Below, in pieces: positions 1 through 9,195 of a stretch of DNA of 64,000 nucleotides (position 1 is its first letter; every line of letters begins with the position of its first letter). The notes beneath the pieces are model-generated. The model made no database searches. It worked only from the letters and a program-made list of their open reading frames with translations, and was not told the DNA's origin. The DNA lies in IMG/VR virus record IMGVR_UViG_3300036770_003657, positions 62,001-126,000 of that record; one strand, given 5' to 3'. The DNA is from a virus. The position numbers and the translations under genes were made by a program.

Positions 1-3000
1 CATATTCAAAAAAGTCAGTGATCTCATCAACTACGTTATATTTGTTTTTAAGCTCTATGGCTAATGCTGCTGGACTTAAGCTTATAGCACTAGCTCCTTC
101 AGTATTGATATTATCGATAGGTGTATAATAACTTGGGTCAAATACTGATGATGTAACATGCTCTATTTTAGTTTGATAAAAATTTCTATTATAAAAAACT
201 AAATCACCTACTTTATAATTAGTAAGTTCTTCCCATTCATCATATACATCACGGCCAGAACTCCAGTTTTGTGTTATCCAAAATAAAAATTCTTTAGTAC
301 TTGTTAACCAGTTAGCTACATTTTTAAGTTCAGGAATATAAGTATCAAAAATAAAGCCTTGACTTTTTAGGTATTCACCGTAACCTAATAGAAAATCTAC
401 TACTTCTTGTACATTGTAAATTATAGTTCCATAATTTAACACTAGTGGAATAGGATCAAAAATACTTCTAATATTGGCATCAACACCTCCTACAATAGGC
501 AATTTTGGCAATTTTTGCAGATAATCATAATCTGGATTTGTTGAGCTAGTATGACTAATTTTTACTCTATAATAAAATTCATTTATTTTAACAATATTTC
601 CTGCAATATATCGTTGATTGCTATCCCAAATAATGTAACTTTCACTAATACCACCTACATTTATATCATAACCAGGTTTAGACCAAGGATAATAGTAAAA
701 ATATGGTTGACTAACACTATAACCTTTTATTTCATAGCCTACCCCATATCTAGTTCTAATTTTAGTAATAATAACACCACTATAGAATAATTTTTTAGTA
801 GGTGAACTAGTATTTAGAAAAATTTTATAATTTTCATTAGGTACAAAAACACTGGTTGTAGATTTAATATTTCTACTGTCTAAAATTAAATTATATTTTT
901 CTTTACTACTATATCCACTTAACCTATGACTAATTTTATTAGTTAAATTTTTTAAATTATTTGCGTATTCTGTTAAAAATTGATTTTTATTGTTTACCAA
1001 ATAGTCTACAATATAATTAACTAGGCCGCTGGTTTGAGTTCTTTGTTGAGTTGATCCAGTATTTGGTAGCAATATATCCTTTAGCCTAATGCGTAATCCT
1101 GTATCTTTATATACATTTTGTGCTGCTGAATTTTTTACTATTCTTGATCTGTCATAGTACAGGCTAAAAACCTTGTTAGGAGTCATTAGTATTATTGTTT
1201 TTAACAAACTAAATGGATAATAACTACTACGTCGCCAAGCACTTTCCACTGGACTAATATCACCGAATACATAATTCTTTTCTAATCTAGTATTAAACAA
1301 TCCAGTAGCCAAATTAGCCTGTATAGGATCTAACAAATTGCCATTACTATCTACAGGAATATTATTTAAAACAGGTTTAACAAATCGTTCGTTAACTCTT
1401 ATCCCTTTGTTTGGTTCACGAATAATACCATCTCTTAGGTCATTCCATAATACGTAATTGTCACTGGTATATGGAGCAGGGCCATACACTTCTTTCCACC
1501 ATATAGGCTCCATACTAAAACCTAAACTTTCCCAAGGACAGATATGTATACGATCTGTATCATAATACCATTTATAAACACCTCTCCAAAATCCTGGTAA
1601 AGTGACTAAATCAAAACTTTGTACCTCACTGTAGTTATAGGTAAATGGATTACTTTGTAGATATAATTCCTGTTTAGTATAATCCTGATCAATTAGAGTT
1701 GTCCATTTAAAGAAACTTGTTGATAATATTCTATTAAATTCCTCTTTATTGTATAAACTGGGTCTATTAGATCCTTCTATATAATCGTATATGTCTATTA
1801 GCGTAGGATCGTAATTAATTTTAATATTATTAAAGATTCTTTTTTCAAACTCTAATATTATATCATCTCTAAAGTCGTCAAAAGCTAGTACAATACTACC
1901 ATCATGTCCTTGAATTACTGTACGTGGTTCTAAAAAAGTATCATCTACATACTTTTTTGGTTCGTATTTTGGATAAAGTCCTAAACTGGTAGGTGTAGGT
2001 GGTACAAAGCACCCATCAGTACTATCATATTCATATAAATCAACTAAATCATTTTCTTTTAACGGTGCAAATACTTCAATAAACCCTGTTCTTGTAAATG
2101 TATAGTCCTTACCATAAAGTAAAAGATTATTATTAACATAGATATACACAGCCTTAGGATTTATTTCTTCTAAAGTAAAAATCGAACTTAATGGGAAACT
2201 AGTCTGTACAAATTCTTTAAGTTTAAATTGAGTATGCGTATGTGCAGTATATGCCAACATATCACTAAAATAGTAAGGCATATTAATTGTTTTATTTTCA
2301 TTGATCTTTTTTAACAATTGATCAAGTGCTTGTTTAGGTGTTAGTCCTTCTTCTAAATATTCACTATTAAAAATTATACTCTTTTTAAACTTTGAATAAT
2401 CATTCATACCAGATTCTAATGCTTTTATGATATTAGCATTTTTATCGGTAAGATGGTATAGTGCTAGGTTAAGACTACCACTATGCTGTAAAAACTTTAA
2501 CCCCTTAGTACTTAACTGGCCTATATCTCTTAGATTACTTGATCCAGGGTAAGTTCCTACAAAATTATCCACATTATCAACTATACTGTCAACATGATCT
2601 ATGACTTCACCTAGTGTAAATGTTTCAATGTTTTCATTTAGAGGATTATTTTGAAAGTTTACTGGGAATTCATAATATCCTATAGAATTTTTTGGCTTTT
2701 TAGTATAGCATTTTATAGTAACAATATCGTTTATATCAATATCATTCTGTAATCCGATATGTTTATATATTACTCCATTATATATTTCATATTGGCGTTC
2801 GTCTAATCTTTTATCGTTAATATAAACTTTTACTCTTAAATCATCTAAATCATTATAATCATCAAATATGTCTAATGCAAAATCATTAAGAACTAAAGAT
2901 TTTATATCATTTTGTACTTTATATTCTTGTTTATAAATTCTAACAATAGGTTGAACATTTGCTAGATTATTTTTTATCCATCCATTAACTAATCTTTTTT

Positions 3001-5245
3001 CCTGTTGTGGAGTATAATGTTCTAAGTATTTGTTTGACAATATGTCACTGATAATTTTTGTACCATCTTTATATTTAAAATCTTCATTGGTTAAATTAAA
3101 ATCAAAAACAATATCGCCAATATTATTGATATTTCTATAAGTTAAACTGAATCCTAGCTCACTGTCAATGCTGGCATTACCTATTTTATAAGAAAATAGT
3201 TTATTTCCTTTAAATGTACTACCTTCATATTTGCTTAAATTACTTAGGCTAACTTTTTCTTCATCAAATATATCATATAATGGACACTGATTCAAACCGC
3301 TTTTATATTGGCCTAATTGCCAAGTAGATCCATTGAACCAAAACATCTGTCCACCTAATATGTTACCAGCTAATACTAACACAGTTTGATCTAATTCAGG
3401 TTCAGTATCTGGTTCTTCAGCCAAATGTATTCTTCTATAAGTTCGTTGTAAATCCTCATCAAATATATCTAAAAATTCAACACGGAATACTTTATTTTTT
3501 ACCCTAGGATCAGTGTCAGCAGTGAATATTACTCTATGTCCATTGACTAACTCTACACCATCAATAATATATCCTAAAGCTCCTTCAACAATACTAAAAA
3601 CATCCTTAGTAAAATCATCTAATAAATCAATATTTGCCTTACTGTGATTACCAAAATTGAACAATCTTATATTAGGATTAAATTCTATAATTGGCCTCTT
3701 AGCTCTTTTATCCTGATCAAAAACTGCTAATTTTCCTAATGCACGAGCAGTTTGTTCAATAACTTCTTTATGAAACCATCGATTATATCTACTCCAAGGA
3801 TTACGATCAAGACTAGATCTATTAATTAGGATATAATCTTTATCTAATGCTGCATAATTTATATTATTAAAGGCTAACTGATCGAATCCATTACTATCAA
3901 AATTAACATCTACATTATATGCTATATCATTAACTACTTCTAGTGTGGCTACATCAACTAATATTATACTTTCACCTACACCTTCAACATAAAACTCTTT
4001 ATCTCTATAAAATTTTGGTGTAACTAATCCTCTAAATTTTATTTTCATACCATTTGATAGTGTAACACCATTTGATGTGTAACTTTTTTTACCTATAACT
4101 TCACTCTCTACATCAATACTGGTATTTTCTTCAATATCAAAAATCTTAATCATTCCTGATGTATCTGGATTATCATCACTAACATAGTATAATACATCAG
4201 GTGCATTAACACTGACTGTGAATTCTAGTACACCATTTTTAATATTAAAGTTTTTACTGGGTACAAGCTTATCATTAATACGATCAAATATTTTTATACC
4301 GTCTAGATATCTAAACTCGTCATTATCTTTTAGAATAAAAAAATCTAATATTACTATATCATTTTCTTCTATGTTGTTTTCTAATAATAATACATTCTTT
4401 TTATCTTCATTCAGATAAAAAGTAAATTTATTTTGTTCAACTTTTTCACCATTAATATAAACTTCGCTTAATAATGTGTTTATATCATCATTACTACTTA
4501 AAATTTCTACAGTAAAGTTATTGACACCGTGTTGGGTATAATTAAAACTTTGACTACCTTTAAATTCGGGTGTTCGACTAGCAGTTCTATTAGTTCTTAT
4601 TGATAAGGGATGTTCTGGTACATTGATTTCAAACCTATATGTTTCACCTCTGTACAGACGTAGATCAGGATTTCTAGTCAATGCGTCTGGAGTGAACAAA
4701 TAAGCAAAATTATCACCTTCGTCAACTAGTTCTATATTATATGTACTAATAATATCTAATGTTTTTGTACCACTAATAGGTACAGTATCAGGCCCATACG
4801 GTAACCAATAGTATTGTAAATAGTTGACAAATTTATCCCAATTTATGTGAGGATCCCAACTATAAAACTCTTGTTGATTTAATCTTTCATGATTATTGTT
4901 TATACCACCTAATACGTCTATAGTATTAATATAATCAATGTAATCTTTAAAAAATGTTGTATTGCCTAAATTATCCTCAGCTATTAAACAAGGTTCTAAC
5001 TGATAGTTTGCTCGATCATCACTAACTTCACTTAAAAATATATCACTGGCCTTAGATGCTTTACTATTTTTTCTTCCAATAAAACCGTTTAGACGTTGGG
5101 CTGTACCTCGTTGTATTAGATTATCAATAGTACCTGCTAGAAACTTTTGGTTAGCATCAGTACGATAAAATCTAGGAAGAAACCTTGACGCTTTTCTTTT
5201 TTCATCTTTATCTAAAGGTACTGGGTATTCGTTCTGCTCAGACAT
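1..5245 (-). CDS. Very large baseplate-proximal virion protein (gp7 position), C-terminus cut by window edge
   Basis: The minus-strand frame starts at ATG 5245-5243 and stays open to base 1, giving at least 1,748 residues; the first ~200 codons and the ~800 bases nearest the edge were checked by hand and contain no stop. The start overlaps the gp6 stop as TGATG, so translation is probably coupled. The N-terminus reads MSEQNEYPVPLDKDEKRKAS and is followed by an RFLPRFYRTD segment; the rest is rich in Asn, Tyr and Asp. Near the edge a YKVGDLVFYN stretch looks like a small carbohydrate-binding-type (ChtBD3-like) motif. Lying directly after gp6, it takes the place of T4 gp7, the wedge initiator that binds gp8, gp10 and gp53, but it is much longer than T4 gp7 (1,032 aa). 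I am confident it is a large virion protein; gp7 orthology is an inference from position. Confidence 0.7.
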   Translation of the reverse strand, partial: MSEQNEYPVPLDKDEKRKASRFLPRFYRTDANQKFLAGTIDNLIQRGTAQRLNGFIGRKNSKASKASDIFLSEVSDDRANYQLEPCLIAEDNLGNTTFFKDYIDYINTIDVLGGINNNHERLNQQEFYSWDPHINWDKFVNYLQYYWLPYGPDTVPISGTKTLDIISTYNIELVDEGDNFAYLFTPDALTRNPDLRLYRGETYRFEINVPEHPLSIRTNRTASRTPEFKGSQSFNYTQHGVNNFTVEILSSNDDINTLLSEVYINGEKVEQNKFTFYLNEDKKNVLLLENNIEENDIVILDFFILKDNDEFRYLDGIKIFDRINDKLVPSKNFNIKNGVLEFTVSVNAPDVLYYVSDDNPDTSGMIKIFDIEENTSIDVESEVIGKKSYTSNGVTLSNGMKIKFRGLVTPKFYRDKEFYVEGVGESIILVDVATLEVVNDIAYNVDVNFDSNGFDQLAFNNINYAALDKDYILINRSSLDRNPWSRYNRWFHKEVIEQTARALGKLAVFDQDKRAKRPIIEFNPNIRLFNFGNHSKANIDLLDDFTKDVFSIVEGALGYIIDGVELVNGHRVIFTADTDPRVKNKVFRVEFLDIFDEDLQRTYRRIHLAEEPDTEPELDQTVLVLAGNILGGQMFWFNGSTWQLGQYKSGLNQCPLYDIFDEEKVSLSNLSKYEGSTFKGNKLFSYKIGNASIDSELGFSLTYRNINNIGDIVFDFNLTNEDFKYKDGTKIISDILSNKYLEHYTPQQEKRLVNGWIKNNLANVQPIVRIYKQEYKVQNDIKSLVLNDFALDIFDDYNDLDDLRVKVYINDKRLDERQYEIYNGVIYKHIGLQNDIDINDIVTIKCYTKKPKNSIGYYEFPVNFQNNPLNENIETFTLGEVIDHVDSIVDNVDNFVGTYPGSSNLRDIGQLSTKGLKFLQHSGSLNLALYHLTDKNANIIKALESGMNDYSKFKKSIIFNSEYLEEGLTPKQALDQLLKKINENKTINMPYYFSDMLAYTAHTHTQFKLKEFVQTSFPLSSIFTLEEINPKAVYIYVNNNLLLYGKDYTFTRTGFIEVFAPLKENDLVDLYEYDSTDGCFVPPTPTSLGLYPKYEPKKYVDDTFLEPRTVIQGHDGSIVLAFDDFRDDIILEFEKRIFNNIKINYDPTLIDIYDYIEGSNRPSLYNKEEFNRILSTSFFKWTTLIDQDYTKQELYLQSNPFTYNYSEVQSFDLVTLPGFWRGVYKWYYDTDRIHICPWESLGFSMEPIWWKEVYGPAPYTSDNYVLWNDLRDGIIREPNKGIRVNERFVKPVLNNIPVDSNGNLLDPIQANLATGLFNTRLEKNYVFGDISPVESAWRRSSYYPFSLLKTIILMTPNKVFSLYYDRSRIVKNSAAQNVYKDTGLRIRLKDILLPNTGSTQQRTQTSGLVNYIVDYLVNNKNQFLTEYANNLKNLTNKISHRLSGYSSKEKYNLILDSRNIKSTTSVFVPNENYKIFLNTSSPTKKLFYSGVIITKIRTRYGVGYEIKGYSVSQPYFYYYPWSKPGYDINVGGISESYIIWDSNQRYIAGNIVKINEFYYRVKISHTSSTNPDYDYLQKLPKLPIVGGVDANIRSIFDPIPLVLNYGTIIYNVQEVVDFLLGYGEYLKSQGFIFDTYIPELKNVANWLTSTKEFLFWITQNWSSGRDVYDEWEELTNYKVGDLVFYNRNFYQTKIEHVTSSVFDPSYYTPIDNINTEGASAISLSPAALAIELKNKYNVVDEITDFFEY

Positions 5246-8200
5246 CAATTAAATCCTGTTTTACTGATAATATACTGCTGTGATACAATATTACTTGATA
5301 ACTCTATACTACCATCAGCATTTAATATACTAGATGTAATACTATCTACTACTTCTAAATCTTCACTGGTTGCACCATTGATGAATATTTGATCAGTTTC
5401 TGCTTTTATTTCAAATAAACTACCAAAAGACAAATTTTCCATCCTAGGAACAATTAGTATATTAGCTAAAAATGGTGCAGTCCTATTCATTATATAGGCT
5501 ACTAGTTCGCTGAAATAAAAACTATCACCAAAATCCCAATTATCCAAGCTGAAAAATTCATTCATAGCCTGTAAAACTCTTGATTTTATATCATTATCAC
5601 TGATAATTTGTTCTGGATTTTTTATAATTTTAAAACTAGCACGTAGACTGGGTATAGCCTTAGATCCAAAAAGCACTTTATACTTTACTGGATGATAAAT
5701 TACCTCATCACTTATAGCTTTTATTTGATTTAATTCTTCACTTAATATAAAACTTAGTTCATCTGTACTAGGTGGTAATGGTTCATCATCAATACTACCT
5801 AACAACCATAGTCTAAAATTGATATCATATTGTTTGGTTAATACATAAAGATCCATTAAATTAGTTTGACCTGGATCAATTCTTGCTTCATAATCTGCAC
5901 TATGTACATATTGGAATTTTAAATTGCTACGACCTTGAAAAACTTTATAATCTAAACTAACTTCCCATTTTGTTGTTAAAATATTATATCTAAATAACGT
6001 GCTAAGATCATAATCATAAACATATTTTCCATCTATGTAATAAGATTGACTTGCAGAGTTTAAGTTTTGTATTACTGTTACGAGTTCATTACCATCACTA
6101 CCAGTATTTTCAGTGTAAAAATAATCATATTGCCCAGTTCTTGTTTCAAATTTTTGCAATACAATAAAATTATTAAAATTCACTGCACCTGATGCATATG
6201 TTGGACTTACTATTAAATTAAAAATATCTGGATCATCCACTATATCATCATCATTGGTGTCTTTAAAAGTAACTTCTATTTTTTTAGTATCTACATATCC
6301 GTCTGATCCAATAAACTCATTAGTTACTTCCCATTCTATATCGTAGTTTAGACTACCATCATTGTTTGGTTTTGAATTTATATCCAGTATACTGATTCTA
6401 TCTTTGATTACTGTATTAGTTTTTGTGTCATATACTTTATTTGTTTTATCAAAATAAAATCTAATCTTTTTATCACTTTCAAAAATATATCTAGTATTTC
6501 TAGATTTTACTGTATAAAATTCTGTATCTGTTGTAAATGATATTAGCCAGCTACTATCTAATTTTTGGTTTGATATATCACCTGATCTAGATATACTGAA
6601 TGGGTCTTTTAAATTAAGATTTACTTCAAATATAATTTGCCAAGTTTTTAATTCTATGTCATAGCGTAAACCAAATGGTTTATTTGAAAAAATTAATTCA
6701 TTTATAGTAGTAATTGTGTTACTATCTAAGTTAGTTCTCCAAATTGGTATAATTTCTTCTAGTATAGCATCTGTAGGTATTTTTTCATTTATGCTTATAC
6801 TTCCAGTACCATCTTCTAATGTTTCAGTTAAACCGTTATTAGTAATACTGATTAGTTTTACCCATATATACTTTGTTGTATTTTTTAAGTTATTAGTTTC
6901 GTTTTCTAGTCTATTATTTCTTGTTCGATTAAACACTTTACCTGTAGGTGCTATAAATTTTAACATAGCACCTGGCTCTAAATACCTTAAAGTAGTATTG
7001 ACATTATACCCTTCAATAACACCCAGTGTATTTTTAAAATGTCCTGTACATAAATTAGTGATTTGAGTTTTATTGACCCAACTTATCTGAGTACTGGCTT
7101 CATTAGTTACAGTTTTTCTACCAAATTTGTAATAGTAATAATTTCTTATATTAGTAGTTTTTAAGTAAGGAATTATTTGATTTAGAATAATTGATTGAAT
7201 ATCTATTCTATTCCTATAACTAAACCTAAAACTATCCTCATATTCTTCTTGATAAATTACGCCGTCATCACTAAAAAGATTTGTACTACTATATTTTCCA
7301 GTAGGATCAATTAAGTCAAAATACCTACTAATTCCACTACTAGTTCTATTAATAGTTTTGATTTTTAATACATCTTGATCTATACTTAAAGGACTAATAT
7401 TATAGTCCTCAGCAGTTATCATTCTATTTTGAGTATAATATGTAGCTGGAGCATTGGCTTTAATTGAATTATCACTCTCTGTTTCACTGCTATTGGCTAC
7501 ACTAGTCTGTAAGCTCATAGACAAACTTAGAATTTCTAATTTTCCTTTATTGCTCAGATAAGTTAAATCCATAGATATATTACGCATATCTTTTGGATTT
7601 ATTGTATAACTTAGGCCATTACTTACTCTATAATATACTCTAAATGTGCCTACAGGTAAATTACCAAAAACACCATCACCAAATACTAGGCTAACACGAT
7701 CATTTGTTCTAGTCACAATATTGTATATGTTTTTTATATTCTTTTTTACGCTATTGTAAATTATATTATTTGCTTCAAAATTTGGAACACGCTGCCAAAA
7801 TTCACTTTCTGCACCATTAGCATTTAGTTTATACAACCATAAATCTGTATCATTTATATTAGTAGCATCAATATCTATACTTTCATTTGTAGTTGGCTGA
7901 GTTAATGTAAAACTACCAGTGTTTAGTCCACCTTGTCTAAAATGACTAAAGAAACCTGTGGTATTACTGGCTGCTCCTCTACCATCATCTCTATAGATAA
8001 AGCTTAATCTACGTGCTGCTAGGGGAGGTTCTTCAACTATACTAGAACCATCAATACCAGTACTGACTACTTCAAAATTCATATTACGACCATCTACTAG
8101 TTTATTAAAACTGTAGATAGGCACAGTATTACTAACTGTTTGAAACCTATACTGCTGGGTAGGAATATCAGATACTTCACTACTTTTTTCTGGAGTACCA

Positions 8201-8709
8201 AATTGACTGGTCATGGGTAGAGCAGCATTAACCACTCGTATAAATTGATCTAACCAATTAGCATTACTGGGATCATTCCATAAAATTTCTACATTACTTA
8301 AATTTCTACCATTACTATCTATAATATCCTCAGTTGTACTTATTGTATCCCATTTGAGTAACCCATTAGCAGTTTTATTACGTTTACTATTATAACTTAA
8401 TGTACGTGCTAGTCTTAGTATGCTTTCTCTGCGTTCTGCTAGTTCTAAAAAGTTTTCTCTAGCATTTAAATCAACTCTAAAAGCAAAACTTTGACCTAAG
8501 AAAGCAATCATATCAATTAAGGCAATATATTCACTGCTTTCAATATAATCGTTAAAATCTTCAGGATAGTTCTCACGTAGGTAATTAATCATTACTCTAC
8601 GTAAATTTTCAAAATCATAGCTGGCAAAATCAGCATTTTTGAAGCTTTGATAAAGTCTTCTCCAATCTTCAGCTACTAGTAATCTATTTTGTCTATCGGT
8701 GGATGACAT
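5245..8709 (-). CDS. gp6: Baseplate wedge protein gp6
   Basis: 1,154 residues. T4 gp6 forms the inner ring of the baseplate wedge and clamps the wedges around the hub. The family signature is the N-terminal block at about residues 25-110: an NLRRVMINYLRENYPEDFND segment, a SEYIALIDMIAFLGQ segment, and DLNARENFLELAERRESILR. This block is strongly conserved in T4-like gp6 and in Baseplate J-type proteins. The protein is nearly twice as long as T4 gp6 (660 aa), with the extra length in a long middle and C-terminal part rich in beta structure and Asn/Asp. A possible start-proximal SD (AAGGA in the mRNA) lies just upstream, and a late-promoter-like ACTAAATA lies 18 nt before the start. Its stop overlaps the start of the downstream giant protein. 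Identification is firm; the function of the extra domains is unknown. Confidence 0.93.
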   Translation of the reverse strand: MSSTDRQNRLLVAEDWRRLYQSFKNADFASYDFENLRRVMINYLRENYPEDFNDYIESSEYIALIDMIAFLGQSFAFRVDLNARENFLELAERRESILRLARTLSYNSKRNKTANGLLKWDTISTTEDIIDSNGRNLSNVEILWNDPSNANWLDQFIRVVNAALPMTSQFGTPEKSSEVSDIPTQQYRFQTVSNTVPIYSFNKLVDGRNMNFEVVSTGIDGSSIVEEPPLAARRLSFIYRDDGRGAASNTTGFFSHFRQGGLNTGSFTLTQPTTNESIDIDATNINDTDLWLYKLNANGAESEFWQRVPNFEANNIIYNSVKKNIKNIYNIVTRTNDRVSLVFGDGVFGNLPVGTFRVYYRVSNGLSYTINPKDMRNISMDLTYLSNKGKLEILSLSMSLQTSVANSSETESDNSIKANAPATYYTQNRMITAEDYNISPLSIDQDVLKIKTINRTSSGISRYFDLIDPTGKYSSTNLFSDDGVIYQEEYEDSFRFSYRNRIDIQSIILNQIIPYLKTTNIRNYYYYKFGRKTVTNEASTQISWVNKTQITNLCTGHFKNTLGVIEGYNVNTTLRYLEPGAMLKFIAPTGKVFNRTRNNRLENETNNLKNTTKYIWVKLISITNNGLTETLEDGTGSISINEKIPTDAILEEIIPIWRTNLDSNTITTINELIFSNKPFGLRYDIELKTWQIIFEVNLNLKDPFSISRSGDISNQKLDSSWLISFTTDTEFYTVKSRNTRYIFESDKKIRFYFDKTNKVYDTKTNTVIKDRISILDINSKPNNDGSLNYDIEWEVTNEFIGSDGYVDTKKIEVTFKDTNDDDIVDDPDIFNLIVSPTYASGAVNFNNFIVLQKFETRTGQYDYFYTENTGSDGNELVTVIQNLNSASQSYYIDGKYVYDYDLSTLFRYNILTTKWEVSLDYKVFQGRSNLKFQYVHSADYEARIDPGQTNLMDLYVLTKQYDINFRLWLLGSIDDEPLPPSTDELSFILSEELNQIKAISDEVIYHPVKYKVLFGSKAIPSLRASFKIIKNPEQIISDNDIKSRVLQAMNEFFSLDNWDFGDSFYFSELVAYIMNRTAPFLANILIVPRMENLSFGSLFEIKAETDQIFINGATSEDLEVVDSITSSILNADGSIELSSNIVSQQYIISKTGFN

Positions 8710-8726
8710 AACCTATCCTTATTCTA

Positions 8727-8734
8727 TATTTAGT
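8727..8734 (-). promoter_or_regulatory. Candidate T4-type late promoter ACTAAATA before gp6
   Basis: On the minus strand ACTAAATA lies in the 45-nt gap between gp25 and gp6 and fits the NNTAAATA pattern seen before other structural genes in the window. It would give a short leader carrying the AAGGA ribosome site. One short AT-rich match in an AT-rich genome is weak evidence on its own. Confidence 0.4.
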
Positions 8735-8754
8735 TTAGGTTAAAATGTGCTATT

Positions 8755-9195
8755 TTAACCTATCAATCCTGCGCTTTGATCAAATCTAAATTGTAAACGT
8801 TCGCTGATATTATATGGTAGATAAGTTAGTTCACATTCAATTTGTAGTCCTGTACTATATGAATTAACAATTACACTTTCTGCCCTAATTCTTGGATCAT
8901 AATTTATAATTTTTTCTACATCTGCAAGCACTAATCTTCTAATATCATCAGTCATTGGTTCAAAAATTACATCCCAAATAATAGTGCCAAATGTTGGGTC
9001 GTTTAATTTCTCCCCTTGTCTAATATGAAAATGATTCAATAAGTCCTGTTTTATTAGGCTAAAATCATATAGAGTAAAGTTTTCACTATCCTCACTTACT
9101 GTACTAAATCCTCTATAAGTTCGTGGTAAAGGTGGTCTGTCCAATTGTTTTGGACCTTTTACCACAGTGTTTTGATATAGTTTTTCTAGGCTCAT
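8755..9195 (-). CDS. gp25: Baseplate wedge protein gp25
   Basis: 146 residues, close to T4 gp25 (132 aa). gp25 has a lysozyme-like fold without enzymatic role in the virion; with gp6 and gp53 it forms the wedge core bundle that nucleates the tail sheath. The family core is clear: YDFSLIKQDLLNHFHIRQGE at about residues 42-61, then DPTFGTIIWDVIFEP, DDIRRLV and YDPRI. Its ATG (9195) overlaps the gp5 stop by 4 nt (ATGA), which implies coupling. The gp25-gp6 order matches that of many contractile-tail systems. The in-frame start is fixed by the overlap and by the MSLEKLYQNTVV N-terminus. Confidence 0.95.
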   Translation of the reverse strand: MSLEKLYQNTVVKGPKQLDRPPLPRTYRGFSTVSEDSENFTLYDFSLIKQDLLNHFHIRQGEKLNDPTFGTIIWDVIFEPMTDDIRRLVLADVEKIINYDPRIRAESVIVNSYSTGLQIECELTYLPYNISERLQFRFDQSAGLIG

